DNA of 43,637 nucleotides from Candidatus Zhuqueibacterota bacterium (GCA_016931935.1 JAFGDW010000180.1:1-43637), one strand, 5' to 3'; positions 15,360-24,374 are shown, counted from the first letter of the stretch. Numbers and translations are program-made. Notes: generated by a model not told the origin, from the letters alone.

Positions 15360-16898
15360 TTACAAAGCACCGCTACACGAAAACGCCGATGTGGGTATCT
15401 TGGCCTTCTTAATTTTCGGAGTTTCGTATTCAAGGCTTAATCCACAACCGCCGCCTTTTTGAAAAAACTGCACATCAATACGATGCATGCCCTGCTTCAA
15501 ATAGGCTTTTCCGCTTTTCTCAATCATCGCATGAAGACCATCGTTATCGACGATCAGGCTATCATTAATGCTCAATTGGCCGCCATCATCCGATGATAAA
15601 TAGAATGTATAAATATCGTCTTCAGGTGCGTAAAAATAGCCTGTATACTTAATGGCAAACATTTCACTTTGCTTGCGTTCCTCCAGGTTGAAATTTTGCG
15701 TTATACCCGATTTCATCGCTTTCAATTGTGTAAAATCCGGCATTGTATCCCAGTCGCCTTCATAGTAAGTATAAGCCAGACCATTTTTTAAATCCGGTAA
15801 TTCAGTTTGTGCTTCAAACTTTGGGACAAATTTTATGCTCAGCTCGGCGATTTTTCCCGATAAGCCCATTTCAAACATCGGAACCGCCTTAATGACTGTT
15901 GGTTTCGTAATTGTCATGGCATTTTGGTACTGTGCCGAAGTCCCGGCCGGGAATGAACCATCAAGTGTAAAATAAATATCACCGGTTTTACTTTTCATTT
16001 TGACAGTCACTTCGTCACCGGGAGCGATGAGATCGCCCTCGGAGATGATTTCCACCGGCTCGGGACTCCAGCCTTTGAAAATGAATTTCAAACCGTTGTA
16101 CATTCCTTTGTAAGAAACGGTTTCGTGCCATTCATCCGGGTATTTTTCGTATTTCCATTTCAGGTCCCGGGGAGCACGTTTCTTTAGAACTTCTGCCAGC
16201 GAGCTGACGCCCATGCTAAATCCTTCATTGGCCAGTGTAATATAGAGTCGATTGTTTAATTCCGGGTGCTGCATCAACAATTGTCCTGTTCGGGCAATCA
16301 TAATTTGATTATCCCACCACATACTCGGGCTGGTGGCAATGTAAGCATTAAAAAAGGATGGAGCGGTGGTAAATGCGTGCATCACAAACACACCGCCAAA
16401 AGACGATCCGAAAAGTACGCGGTATGGGTATGTACGATAATTTTTCTCAACAAATGGCGTCAATTCATCCGTAATAAATTTCAAAAATTTATCGGCTTCG
16501 CCCGTAGCACCGTTTTTATCGCGGGTTGCTGGCGGCAATAAATCGTGATTTCGCCGATCCATTGTGTGAACCGAAACCAGAATCATTTCAGGCATGAACC
16601 GGTTGCACAGCGTTCCATGAGCCTGTGTGGCATGGTTGAAGTGCCACTGGCCATCGGTAATATAAAGCACCGGATAACGGTTGTCCGATGTTTCATACCC
16701 ACCGGGCAACGCGACCTGAATGATCCGATCCTCATCCATAATATTTGAATGCAACGTAAACGAATAACCGATTGTCACCGGTTTGGTTTGAAGTTGATCG
16801 AATGCAGGAATTTTGTCATCGTTAGCTGATAAAGTCCGAATTGATGCGATTAGTAATACAAGAATGAAAAGAAAACGAACAATATAATTCGATTTCAT
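15360..16898 (-). CDS. Exported esterase with chitobiase-like and PA14 domains
   Basis: This 512-residue protein has a signal peptide (VRFLFILVLLIASIRTLSA). The domains in order are as follows. First is an alpha/beta-hydrolase of the esterase D/enterochelin-esterase type, about 35-275, with LPGGYETSDNRYPVLYITDG and the nucleophile elbow GSSFGG (Ser166). Next is a CHB_HEX-type sandwich, about 290-360, VKMKSKTGDIYFTLDGSFPAGTS. Last is a PA14 carbohydrate-binding domain, about 370-505, YTGYFYAPEDDIYTFYLSSDDGGQLSINDSLIVDN. Such combinations act on acylated polysaccharides or siderophore-like esters outside the cell. The candidate acid and His lie near KYPDEWHETV. It ends without a type IX sorting domain, so periplasmic or surface location by Sec is most likely. 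It is monocistronic, with its own terminator. Confidence 0.8.
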   Translation of the reverse strand: MKSNYIVRFLFILVLLIASIRTLSANDDKIPAFDQLQTKPVTIGYSFTLHSNIMDEDRIIQVALPGGYETSDNRYPVLYITDGQWHFNHATQAHGTLCNRFMPEMILVSVHTMDRRNHDLLPPATRDKNGATGEADKFLKFITDELTPFVEKNYRTYPYRVLFGSSFGGVFVMHAFTTAPSFFNAYIATSPSMWWDNQIMIARTGQLLMQHPELNNRLYITLANEGFSMGVSSLAEVLKKRAPRDLKWKYEKYPDEWHETVSYKGMYNGLKFIFKGWSPEPVEIISEGDLIAPGDEVTVKMKSKTGDIYFTLDGSFPAGTSAQYQNAMTITKPTVIKAVPMFEMGLSGKIAELSIKFVPKFEAQTELPDLKNGLAYTYYEGDWDTMPDFTQLKAMKSGITQNFNLEERKQSEMFAIKYTGYFYAPEDDIYTFYLSSDDGGQLSINDSLIVDNDGLHAMIEKSGKAYLKQGMHRIDVQFFQKGGGCGLSLEYETPKIKKAKIPTSAFSCSGAL

Positions 16899-17125
16899 GC
16901 GAATCTCCGATTTAATTTCAAGGTCAGTGAATTGGATGTAATTTAGCTGATATACAATAGTATTCCATTTAAAGTTGCATTGAAAAGTAAATGTTTTTCA
17001 TTCAATACAATAATTATATACGTGCGAGTGATACAGAGCGTGCAAATTTATCGGAGATTAAATAGATGTGTGGATATTTGACTAAACCAGTAAGGTGATT
17101 TTAGGGTGAGATAACAATTCAATCT

Positions 17126-17620
17126 TCAAACATACTTCCGCAAACAAATCAAGCTTGTTCCGGTCCATAAATTTTTCCGATAGAATCGAAGCGCGCCATC
17201 ATTAAAATCGTCAGTAAGCAACTGTAACCTGGTTAGTCCTTCCCGCTCACTTCATTCCTCGATCCCGGCCAGCAAGAGTTTTCCAATACCCTTGCCGCGA
17301 AAGGATTCATCTACAACCACATCTTCCACAAGACCAACACGGCCGCCTTCAGCCGTAGATATCAACGTTTGTATAGTTGCCATACCGACGATGGTAAATT
17401 TTGCCATTTTTCATCTTTCCGCCACCAAAACGCAAGCGCTTGGCCGTTTCAACAGCTCTTCCAGTCCCTGACGTTGTTTACACGCATTTACTTCAAAATC
17501 AGCTTCTATTGTAAACAACTGACGCAGCAGCCATACCATGTTGTCGATGTCTGCGGGTTCTGCCCTGCGAATTGTGACATTTGTTTTGAGCTGAATAATC
17601 GAGTCTATTATCATAATCAA
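17126..17620 (-). pseudogene. GNAT-family acetyltransferase, broken by several frameshifts or stops
   Basis: Three pieces add up to one GNAT protein. The first, from 17620, reads NVTIRRAEPADIDNMVWLLRQLF up to a stop at 17411. The second, about 17230-17400, reads IVGMATIQTLISTAEGG then VGLVEDVVVDESFRGKGIGK, whose RGKGIGK is the acetyl-CoA pyrophosphate loop (Q/RxxGxG/A). After a stop in LLAGIEE it resumes in another frame as LTRLQLLTDDFNDGALRFYRK and ends at 17126. At least two lesions are needed, so this is more likely decay than a single sequencing error. It lies next to a 140-bp repeat. Confidence 0.8.
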
Positions 17621-17740
17621 ACCATCCCTTCAACAGTAAAGCGCTCATGAAAGCAATCGGAATTGTAAATATAATAATATTTGAATAAATTCCAAATAAC
17701 ATTAACTTAAAATGATTATGAACATATATCAGCTAAACCG

Positions 17741-17880
17741 TTGCCTGAGTCTGCCGTCTCGCACCGTTCGTGTTCCGATGCATCGGAACACGAACGGTGT
17801 CGAAGGCAACAGTCTCTTGGTATTCAACGAAATTATGTCTGCTGTAACATCCAGCCTTCGACAAGCTCAGGCCTCAGTTC
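17741..17880 (+). repeat. 140-bp direct repeat with perfect palindrome (left copy)
   Basis: The element starts TTGCCTGAGTCTGCCGTCTC and ends CGACAAGCTCAGGCCTCAGT. Inside is a perfect 38-base palindrome at 17762-17799 (arms CACCGTTCGTGTTCCGATG, no loop). A second copy of the same length and orientation, with the same end words, is at 43048-43187. It lies just beyond the stop of modC. No coding sequence is seen in 17621-17914 apart from this element. Confidence 0.8.
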
Positions 17881-17914
17881 TGAACATAAATTGCTGAGTT
17901 ATCTACATAATCAT

Positions 17915-19060
17915 TTAACTTAATATAATTCGCGAATCAGCAGCATAATTCATACACTTCCGCTTATTCTCAGGCATCCGGTGCGTTTTGCCGCATAGCG
18001 GATGAAACGATTCCGGTGGGAAATACACAAACACATCGTCTTTATCAATTCGGTTAAATACAGTTTTCGGAACAGTCGCCTTTATCTGATGTCCCATCAC
18101 ATCGATAATCACATCAAACATCGCACCGTTGGAGATTATATGAAAGACATGCCCTGGCAAACAATTCCTGTCGTATTTACGATTCGTGAGAATGACTTTT
18201 TCCGGATGAATACAAAATGATATCGATTCATTATCTTCTATCACTGGAAATTTGGGCAGATACAAAAGCAACGATTCGTGATACTCGTTCGCTGCGACAT
18301 GAACATGCACATTATGCTTAATTTCACGCACAATACGCCCATCAAAAATGTTCGTAATCCCCATAAATTCAGCCACAAACGATGATTTGGGTTTGTAAAA
18401 AAGCTGTTCAGGAGTTTCTGTTTGCACGATTTTCCCCTTGTGTATAATTGATATATTATCTGCAAGAAAAAAAGCTTCGGTTTTATTGTGCGTTACATGA
18501 ATTATCGTCATGTTCAGTTCATGATGAATTTGTTTCAACTCAAGACGGATTTCTTCCTGCAGCGATGTGTCGAGACTGCCAAGCGGCTCATCCAGCAACA
18601 AAACCTCCGGCTCCAGCGCCAGCGCACGGGCCAACGCGACCCGCTGTTTCTGGCCGCCGCTAAGCGTTGCCGGATATTTTTTTAGATAACGGGCCAGGCC
18701 GGTAATTGCCGCGTATTTATCAATTTTTAGATTGATCGTTTTTTTTGAACAACCTTGCGCCCGAAGGCCAAATGCAATATTATCGTGCACCGTTAAATGC
18801 GGAAACAGCGCGAAATCCTGAAACACCAAGCCGACCGAACGCTCCTGCACCGAGGCCATTGTCACGTCCGTTCCATGAATATAAATCCGGCCGCGATCGG
18901 GGCGGATAAATCCGGCAATTGTCTTCAGCAACACGGTTTTCCCCTCGCCGCTAGGACCAAGAATCACATGATATTCCCCGGCGTTTACCGGCAAATTCAA
19001 GTCGTTGAATACCGGGCAATCACCAAATTTTTTGAATATATGTTCAAGTCTGATAGACAT
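17915..19060 (-). CDS. modC: Molybdate ABC transporter, ATP-binding protein
   Basis: This 381-residue ATPase powers molybdate uptake with ModB at the inner membrane. Walker A GPSGEGKT is at 35-42, the Q-loop is FQDFALFPHLTV, the ABC signature LSGGQKQRVALARALAL lies near 130-147 and Walker B LLLDEPLGSLD follows. The H-loop is IIHVTHNKTEA. After about residue 235 there is a TOBE-type regulatory region (FCIHPEKVIL, then GHQIKATVP). A classical single MOP domain is not obvious, so a related CysA or WtpC-type ATPase cannot be excluded from this gene alone; the neighbours support molybdate or tungstate. Its start overlaps modB by 17 bases. It is the last gene of the long leftward nif-mod run. Confidence 0.88.
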   Translation of the reverse strand: MSIRLEHIFKKFGDCPVFNDLNLPVNAGEYHVILGPSGEGKTVLLKTIAGFIRPDRGRIYIHGTDVTMASVQERSVGLVFQDFALFPHLTVHDNIAFGLRAQGCSKKTINLKIDKYAAITGLARYLKKYPATLSGGQKQRVALARALALEPEVLLLDEPLGSLDTSLQEEIRLELKQIHHELNMTIIHVTHNKTEAFFLADNISIIHKGKIVQTETPEQLFYKPKSSFVAEFMGITNIFDGRIVREIKHNVHVHVAANEYHESLLLYLPKFPVIEDNESISFCIHPEKVILTNRKYDRNCLPGHVFHIISNGAMFDVIIDVMGHQIKATVPKTVFNRIDKDDVFVYFPPESFHPLCGKTHRMPENKRKCMNYAADSRIILS

Positions 19061-19847
19061 TTGTTTTACTCATTGTTGATTTAAACAGAATCAGGAAAAA
19101 CAGCGAAAACAGCGTCAGAATTAATGCCATGGCGTTGGCGTGCCCTTGCTCGCCGCTCATCGCGCTCATATAGATGGCGAGCGTCATGGTTTCGGTTTTC
19201 ATGGGAATGCAGCCTGCCACCATGGAAGTGGCGCCAAATTCGCCCAGTGCCCTGGCCCATGTCAGAATGAGTCCGGCGATGATGCCGTTTTTACTGAGCG
19301 GAATAATCATGGCGCGCAGCGTAAAAAACCGGGACGCCCGCAACGATGCGGCTGCCTCAAACAAATTTTCAGGAATGGCGCTGATGCTTTCGCGCACGGT
19401 CTTTATGAAAAACGGCGCGGCGACCATGAGCTGCGCCAGAACAATTCCCTTTTGCGTGAAGATGATGTCTATCCTTAAGCCGCTTAACATTCCGTCATTG
19501 CCGAACATCATTAAAATCGCAAGGCCCGTGATAAGCGGCGGCATCACAATCGGCAGTTCGATCAGCGCATCGCACAGCGCCCTCCCGGGAAATGTTTTTC
19601 GCGCCAGCACATATGCCACCGGTAATCCGATCACAAACGTTATGAGCATCACAATGAAAGACGTTTTTATACTCAACCAAATCGCCGTCACTAACCGGGA
19701 AGTTTCCAGTATTTGCCGCAGATCTTCCTGGGTAATTGAAAATGCCAGTGTCAGCACAATCATCACAATCGAAGTAAAGAAGATACTTGAAAGCACGATG
19801 AACGTTGTGTTAAATACTACCGATTTATTTTTATTTAGAATTTTCAT
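19044..19847 (-). CDS. modB: Molybdate ABC transporter, permease
   Basis: This 267-residue inner-membrane permease has about six hydrophobic helices. It contains the ABC-permease EAA-type loop that contacts ModC: ENLFEAAASLRASRFFTLRAMIIPLSKNGIIAGLILTWARALGEFGA. The ARALGEFGAT motif is typical of the ModB/CysT/WtpB group. Other helices include FTSIVMIVLTLAFSI, VMLITFVIGLPVAYVLA and GLAILMMFGN. It follows modA after a 145-base spacer that holds a palindromic repeat, and it overlaps modC. With ModA and ModC it supplies the Mo that nitrogenase requires. Confidence 0.88.
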   Translation of the reverse strand: MKILNKNKSVVFNTTFIVLSSIFFTSIVMIVLTLAFSITQEDLRQILETSRLVTAIWLSIKTSFIVMLITFVIGLPVAYVLARKTFPGRALCDALIELPIVMPPLITGLAILMMFGNDGMLSGLRIDIIFTQKGIVLAQLMVAAPFFIKTVRESISAIPENLFEAAASLRASRFFTLRAMIIPLSKNGIIAGLILTWARALGEFGATSMVAGCIPMKTETMTLAIYMSAMSGEQGHANAMALILTLFSLFFLILFKSTMSKTNVYQT

Positions 19848-19880
19848 GATTTTTGACTTTTAGCGCGACGTTTTGTTATT

Positions 19881-19977
19881 GCCCCCGTTTGAAGGGGGAC
19901 GATTCTGACCTACTCGCTTGCAAGTGTAGTTCAGAATCCGGGGGATGTTCGCACCATCACTGACATCCTCCCTGCTT
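19881..19977 (-). repeat. Palindromic repeat, GGGGGACGATTCTG family (modA-modB spacer)
   Basis: The element reads CCCCCGTTTGAAGGGGG, then GATTCTGA...TCAGAATC around a CTAC...GTAG inner stem, then CGGGGGATGTT. A short inverted arm, ACATCCTCCC, closes it. The first C run can pair with either of two G runs, so two structures compete. Related elements fill the nifN-nifE and nifK-nifD spacers. Confidence 0.75.
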
Positions 19978-19992
19978 TCGATAATTCGAAAT

Positions 19993-20772
19993 CTACTTAT
20001 ATGTCTCAAATCCATGCTTCTCAAAAAAATCAATGCCTTCATTCAACACAAAATCAATATACTTTTTCACGGCCTCAGATTCATTCTCTGTTTTCATTCG
20101 GCAAATTGGAATATATGAAATGTGATTGAACGCCGCTGGAATTTCAACGACTCTTACTTTACTCGATTGCAATGCGTCCGCTCGCCAGACTATGCTGGCG
20201 TCGGCTACGCCCTGTTCGACCCAGAGTATCAATTGCTTCACGGTGATTCCCTGCGCGCACAACGGAATATCATTTTTATTGATAGATGCGCTCCCTAAAA
20301 TCTTTAATGTGGTATTGCCAATTGCGCACGCATCGGGATCACCGAAAACTAGTTTCAAATTGGATTGTGTTATGTCAAATAGCGACTGCACCAAGTTGTT
20401 TTTTAATGGTGCAATAACCACCGGAATGTGTTTCACAATCGGATACACATTGCTGACATAGCCTTTCTCTTTTAACACCAGCGCCCATTTTTCTGAGCCG
20501 GCGATAAAAACATCGGGGTGAATGCCAGCCAGAACTTTGTTCGCGAGCCGACCAGTGCCACCATAATCGTAAATCACCGTTACATCGTGAATGTGCTCAA
20601 ACGCTGCGCCAACCTCATCCAGTGGAAAGCGCCCACCGATTGCAGCAAAAACCAAAATCTGCTCTTTTGCTACGGACACGCCAGTCCATTCCATCACCGT
20701 AGGCAAGATGCTAATTGTTAATAAGAAGATCGCTGCACGCTTCGCAATCCTCGAGCGCGTCGAGAATATCAT
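19993..20772 (-). CDS. modA: Molybdate-binding periplasmic protein
   Basis: The substrate-binding protein of the ModABC system captures molybdate (or tungstate) outside the inner membrane. The frame opens at 20793 (GTG), but ATG 20772 gives MIFSTRSRIAKR followed by the hydrophobic AAIFLLTISILPTVM, a good signal peptide. The mature part has ILVFAAIGGRFPLDEVGAAF, the strand-turn-helix of ModA; ligand-contacting residues usually lie at such loops. VIYDYGGTGRLANKVLAGIHPDVFIAGSEKWA and LVFGDPDACAIGNTTLKIL then match the family order. The start lies inside the ferredoxin gene (about 60 bases overlap in another frame), implying coupled translation. No strong ribosome site is visible. Confidence 0.85.
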   Translation of the reverse strand: MIFSTRSRIAKRAAIFLLTISILPTVMEWTGVSVAKEQILVFAAIGGRFPLDEVGAAFEHIHDVTVIYDYGGTGRLANKVLAGIHPDVFIAGSEKWALVLKEKGYVSNVYPIVKHIPVVIAPLKNNLVQSLFDITQSNLKLVFGDPDACAIGNTTLKILGSASINKNDIPLCAQGITVKQLILWVEQGVADASIVWRADALQSSKVRVVEIPAAFNHISYIPICRMKTENESEAVKKYIDFVLNEGIDFFEKHGFETYK

Positions 20773-21016
20773 CAATTTTGTTTTCAGTAACACCGCCGTA
20801 CCACCAGCCTTTCGGATAAATAATCATAATCGGACCATGCTCGCACGCTTTGAGGCAGCCGGTGCTGGAGATCATTGCATCGAGCCCGCGATCGAGAATT
20901 TCGTTTTCCAGATATTGCAGCAAATCCACCGCGCCCTTTTTGTTACAAATGCCTTGAGGCTCGCCGCTGACGCGAAAGCTGTTGCAGACAAAAATGTGAT
21001 ATTCAGGTGTTTGCAT
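20711..21016 (-). CDS. Thioredoxin-like 2Fe-2S ferredoxin
   Basis: This 101-residue protein has the four-Cys pattern of thioredoxin-like ferredoxins: Cys11 and Cys24 in VCNSFRVSGEPQGIC, then GCLKACEHGPIMIIYP with a CxxxC pair. Two extra Cys residues lie near the C terminus (EDCEAC). Proteins of this family occur beside nif genes (the Clostridium and Azotobacter 2Fe-2S ferredoxins), and are thought to take part in electron transfer or cofactor assembly rather than act as the main NifH donor. It sits between nifB and modA in the same direction and overlaps modA. A GGAACC-type ribosome site lies a few bases before ATG 21016. The role here is inferred from position. Confidence 0.88.
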   Translation of the reverse strand: MQTPEYHIFVCNSFRVSGEPQGICNKKGAVDLLQYLENEILDRGLDAMISSTGCLKACEHGPIMIIYPKGWWYGGVTENKIDDILDALEDCEACSDLLINN

Positions 21017-21090
21017 TGTTAGGTTCCTTTATTTATTTTTTCTTTGATCCCTGCTTGCGAATGTTAAAAGACGCCAATTTTAATAAGCGA

Positions 21091-21118
21091 GCGGCAGACG
21101 ATTCCCATCGTCCGCCGC
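21091..21118 (-). terminator. Hairpin in the nifB-ferredoxin spacer (attenuator or processing site)
   Basis: GCGGCAGACGAT pairs with ATCGTCCGCCGC (one mismatch) around a four-base loop. On the minus strand it lies in the 159-base spacer between nifB and the ferredoxin gene. No solid U tract follows, so partial termination or RNA processing is as likely as full termination. Confidence 0.5.
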
Positions 21119-21175
21119 ATCTCTTTCCACTAACTCATAATTAACCAATAGGAGAATGAAGAATGTACAATTTTA

Positions 21176-22435
21176 TTAACCACAGCCCATACGATCGCCA
21201 GCGCAGCCGTCGCCGCATGTACGTTCACGCAACGGCGCGCGAATCGGCCGGCCAGAATAAATGGCGTCGAGGCCATCTTCGATCAGGCCCTCCATCACCT
21301 CAATCGTAATACCCATCTTGCCGAGAATCGCGCCGGGTTTCGAACCAACGCCGCTGACCAAAATCGTGCGGCAGTCGTTCAACAAGCCAGCGAGATCGCG
21401 CCAGCGTTGGTCCCCGCCGCCGCGCTGCGGCGCCTTGCGAATTTCAATAAGCTCGAAGCCATCAATTTCTTTCGCAAAAATGAAAAATTCGTCGGCGTCA
21501 CCCAAATGCAGATTCACCAGCGCGCCTTCCATTGTTCCAACCGCCACATAGGGTTTGTCGCTGCTATGTGTTGCGGTCATGCGCGCGGACTCCGACAGCG
21601 TCGCTAACGCGTCGGCCGACATGGCCTGACCGATAAGGCCGACAGCATCGGCCCGGCAGCGGCCGCAATGGCGCATTTGCGGAATGAACGCCGCGGCAAG
21701 CGAGCGTACGGCATTGATTTCCTTCGGCGCCAATTTGCGCACCTTTTCAAACGGCGTACCATCCACCGGATAGACGGGAATGCAATTTTGAATATCCGCG
21801 CCATGATTTGCCAACTCTTTTGTCAACTCATACACATGATGATCGTTGACGCCGGGCACAACAATCGTGTTGATTTTCACCGTCAATCCAACAGCTTTGA
21901 GCGCTTTTAACGCTTTGTACTGCTGCGCCAGTAAAATGCGCGCGCCGTCCTGTCCCGGATACATGCGCTTCTGAAACCGTACCCAGCTATAGAGTTGAGC
22001 GGATATTTCCGGATCGATTGCATTGATCGTCAGAGTGATATGGCTCACCTGTAGTTCTGCCAACTCTTTCACGTAAGGTTCAATCATCAATCCATTTGAT
22101 GACACACAGAGCAACATGTCGGGAAATTCGTTTCGGATCAGCATCAGGGTTTCCATGGTTTCATCTGGATTGGCAAACGGGTCACCGGGACCAGCAATGC
22201 CTACGACAGACAGGTTCGGCACTTTCACCACCATCTGCTTTACATAATGCAACGCCTGTTCCGGGCTGAGTAAATTGCTCGATACGCCGGGACGGCTCTC
22301 ATTGACGCAATCAAATTTCCGGTTGCAATATTTACACTGAATATTGCATCGCGGCGCTACCGGCAGATGAAGCCGCGCATGCGTGTGCCGGACTTTATCG
22401 TTAAAACATGGGTGATTTTCTAAGTTTAGTTTCAT
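21176..22435 (-). CDS. nifB: Nitrogenase cofactor biosynthesis radical SAM protein NifB
   Basis: NifB makes NifB-co, the Fe8S9C core of the nitrogenase cofactor, using SAM and iron-sulfur precursors. The radical SAM motif Cys30-x3-Cys34-x2-Cys37 is in LPVAPRCNIQCKYCNRKFDC. VVGIAGPGDPFANPDETME and further radical SAM strands follow. RHCGRCRADAVGLIG precedes a C-terminal NifX-like domain from about residue 295: MEGALVNLHLGDADEFFIFAKEIDGFELIEIRKAP. The extreme C terminus, TCGDGCAGDRMGCG, has three Cys in 14 residues and is unusual enough to note. The length, 419, fits NifB with a fused NifX domain. A 426-base spacer separates it from nifN, so it may also have its own promoter. Confidence 0.95.
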   Translation of the reverse strand: MKLNLENHPCFNDKVRHTHARLHLPVAPRCNIQCKYCNRKFDCVNESRPGVSSNLLSPEQALHYVKQMVVKVPNLSVVGIAGPGDPFANPDETMETLMLIRNEFPDMLLCVSSNGLMIEPYVKELAELQVSHITLTINAIDPEISAQLYSWVRFQKRMYPGQDGARILLAQQYKALKALKAVGLTVKINTIVVPGVNDHHVYELTKELANHGADIQNCIPVYPVDGTPFEKVRKLAPKEINAVRSLAAAFIPQMRHCGRCRADAVGLIGQAMSADALATLSESARMTATHSSDKPYVAVGTMEGALVNLHLGDADEFFIFAKEIDGFELIEIRKAPQRGGGDQRWRDLAGLLNDCRTILVSGVGSKPGAILGKMGITIEVMEGLIEDGLDAIYSGRPIRAPLRERTCGDGCAGDRMGCG

Positions 22436-22861
22436 AATGCACGCTGTCTATTTATGGTCTATTTCTGTCTTTTCATTTTTAAGCTCTAAAACAGCTTTTT
22501 GGAGAACGGAAAAGGGACAAAGGAAAACTATTTAATTTTCCCTGTTATCTGTTCTCCATCATCGGTGTTCCATTTTATAGAAATGCACGGGCGCAAATCG
22601 AATTCAAATCAAATATCATATTCAGCACAAATTCGACTGTTATTTTCCTTTCTCCATTCAAGCATATGCGCCCGATTGCATTTCCTTTTTATATTTGAAA
22701 AATAGAATAGGGATGTTGATAGAACACGGATATGACGGATAAAAACGGATTATTAGTGATCAAACTTATCGAAAACTTGACTGAATGAATGTGACTTTTC
22801 TCATGTAAATTCAAATCCGTGTCAATCTGTTCCATCCGTTTCATCCGTGTTCTATTTTGCT
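22436..22861. other. nifN-nifB spacer with a large inverted repeat
   Basis: No gene is seen in these 426 bases. The words TAGAACACGGATATGACGGA near 22718 return inverted as CATCCGTTTCATCCGTGTTC at 22834-22853. Together they form arms of about 40 bases, imperfect, around a loop of about 60 bases. I found no sigma-54 match here. Confidence 0.6.
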
Positions 22862-24214
22862 TTACATATATGAATATCCCACATCCGACGCAGCCTGATT
22901 CGCTTCAATCACTGCATTAACAATGCGATCAAACAATTGCTGCGTGCCCTGATAGCCCAGATGCTGAATCCGCGCCGCGCCAAACCGGTCATGGATCGGG
23001 AATCCGATACGAATTAGCGGAATATTGAGATCGCGGGCAATTCGGAACGCTTTGCTGCTGCCAATCAACAGATCGGGTTTTAACGAGGCCGCCATCTCCG
23101 CAATGTCCACAAAATCAGCGTTTTCCAGCACACGAACTTTTGCAGAGATATCCGGCGCCACATCAGTGATTTTCGCTTTCAAGCGTCCGGTTTTTGCGCC
23201 GGTCGCGGCTAGCACCGGAATGATACCGATTTCGGACAGAAACGACGCCATACTCACCAGAAAATCCTGATCGCCATACACGATCGCCTGTTTGCCGAAC
23301 AGATATTTATGTGCATCCACATACGAATCAAGCAGGCGGCCGCGTTCATTTTTATGCCAGACCGGTATGGGACGTTCGCATACTTCTTCCAGCAGCTTAA
23401 AGAACCGGTCGGTCAATTGAATCCCGATTGGCATGTCCAATTGATGCACGGGTACATCGTGGTTTACGGCGAGCCAGCGCCCGGCTGTTTTCGCTGCATC
23501 GAATGTGGATGAAAACTCGATCGTCGCCTGTGCAGCGCCCATCTTTATTATATCATGAATTCGCGTTCCGCCCTCGGGAATATGCTGATAATCGTTCCAG
23601 GTCGCGCCATCGACCGTGTCGGAATAATCGGGCGTCAACACATAGTCGAGGCCATAGTCGGCAAGTACATTCTTCAGGTAGCGAATATCCGCCGGCGACA
23701 CCATGTTGGGAATAATGTTGATAAACGGCTGTGTTTCGCCACCCTGGGCAATGGCCGCCACGATTTCCCGCACGGTGTTGAAGTATCCATCCGCATGCGT
23801 GCCGGTGTAGCTTGGCGTTGACACCGAGACAAGCCGGGGAATGTAAAACATATCCTTTTCGTGTTGAAATTCCTTGAGATAATGTTTAACATCGTCGCCA
23901 ATAGTTTCTGACAGGCATGTTGTAGCGATCCCGATCATGCGCGGATTGTATTGCCGTGTGACATTTTTTAGCCCGGTAAACAAATTTTGTTTTCCACCGA
24001 AAATCGCCGTGTCTTCGCTAAAGCTGGATGATGCAATATCCACCGGTTCCTTAAAATGGCTGATCATGTAGCGCCGAATATACGTTGCGCAGCCCTGCGA
24101 GCCATGCAGCAACGGTACGGTTTTCTCAATGCCCTTAAACGCCAGGCACGCGCCCAACGGCGTGCACAGCTTGCAGGCGTTTCGGGTGACGATGTATTTT
24201 TCGGTGGTTTTCAT
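22862..24214 (-). CDS. nifN: Nitrogenase cofactor scaffold subunit NifN
   Basis: NifN is the beta-like subunit of the NifEN scaffold on which NifB-co is matured to FeMo-co. The 450 residues show the NifK/NifN fold: NACKLCTPLGACLAFKGIEKTVPLLHGSQGCATYIRRYMISHFKEP near the N terminus. The Cys residues there, together with ATTCLSETIGDD, would hold the NifEN 4Fe-4S cluster with NifE. PSYTGTHADGYFNTVREI and LDMPIGIQLTDRFF are family-typical. FKEPVDIASSSFSEDTAIFGGKQNL distinguishes it from the NifK in this window, though the two are clear paralogs. A repeat-filled spacer separates it from nifE. An AGAGAGAA stretch is the only ribosome-site candidate. Confidence 0.9.
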   Translation of the reverse strand: MKTTEKYIVTRNACKLCTPLGACLAFKGIEKTVPLLHGSQGCATYIRRYMISHFKEPVDIASSSFSEDTAIFGGKQNLFTGLKNVTRQYNPRMIGIATTCLSETIGDDVKHYLKEFQHEKDMFYIPRLVSVSTPSYTGTHADGYFNTVREIVAAIAQGGETQPFINIIPNMVSPADIRYLKNVLADYGLDYVLTPDYSDTVDGATWNDYQHIPEGGTRIHDIIKMGAAQATIEFSSTFDAAKTAGRWLAVNHDVPVHQLDMPIGIQLTDRFFKLLEEVCERPIPVWHKNERGRLLDSYVDAHKYLFGKQAIVYGDQDFLVSMASFLSEIGIIPVLAATGAKTGRLKAKITDVAPDISAKVRVLENADFVDIAEMAASLKPDLLIGSSKAFRIARDLNIPLIRIGFPIHDRFGAARIQHLGYQGTQQLFDRIVNAVIEANQAASDVGYSYM

Positions 24215-24236
24215 AATTTTAGTTCTCTCTGTTCAT

Positions 24237-24374
24237 ATTCCCCCTTCGAAGGGGGGACGATTTCGACCTGTCGAAATCTGGGGGGATGTTCAACGTGCGG
24301 TGCGGACATTCCCCGGAACCTGACCTACGTTCGCAAGCGAACAAGTCAGAATTGTCCCCCTTTGAAGGGGGAAT
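24237..24374 (-). repeat. Head-to-head palindromic repeats, GGGGGACGATTCTG family (nifN-nifE spacer)
   Basis: The element begins ATTCCCCCTTCGAAGGGGGG and ends CCCCCTTTGAAGGGGGAAT, so its ends are inverted copies. Each half has its own inner hairpin: GATTTCGACCTGTCGAAATC on the left, and GTTCGCAAGCGAAC with flanking CTGAC/GTCAG on the right. The halves meet at GGGGGATGTT...GACATTCCCC. It fills nearly the whole spacer. Confidence 0.8.

Noticed and set aside
21164..21310. Rightward small frame with a good AGGAGA ribosome site, opposite the end of nifB
   Set aside because: It is mostly antisense to the nifB coding region and of low-complexity Arg content; the site is probably chance.
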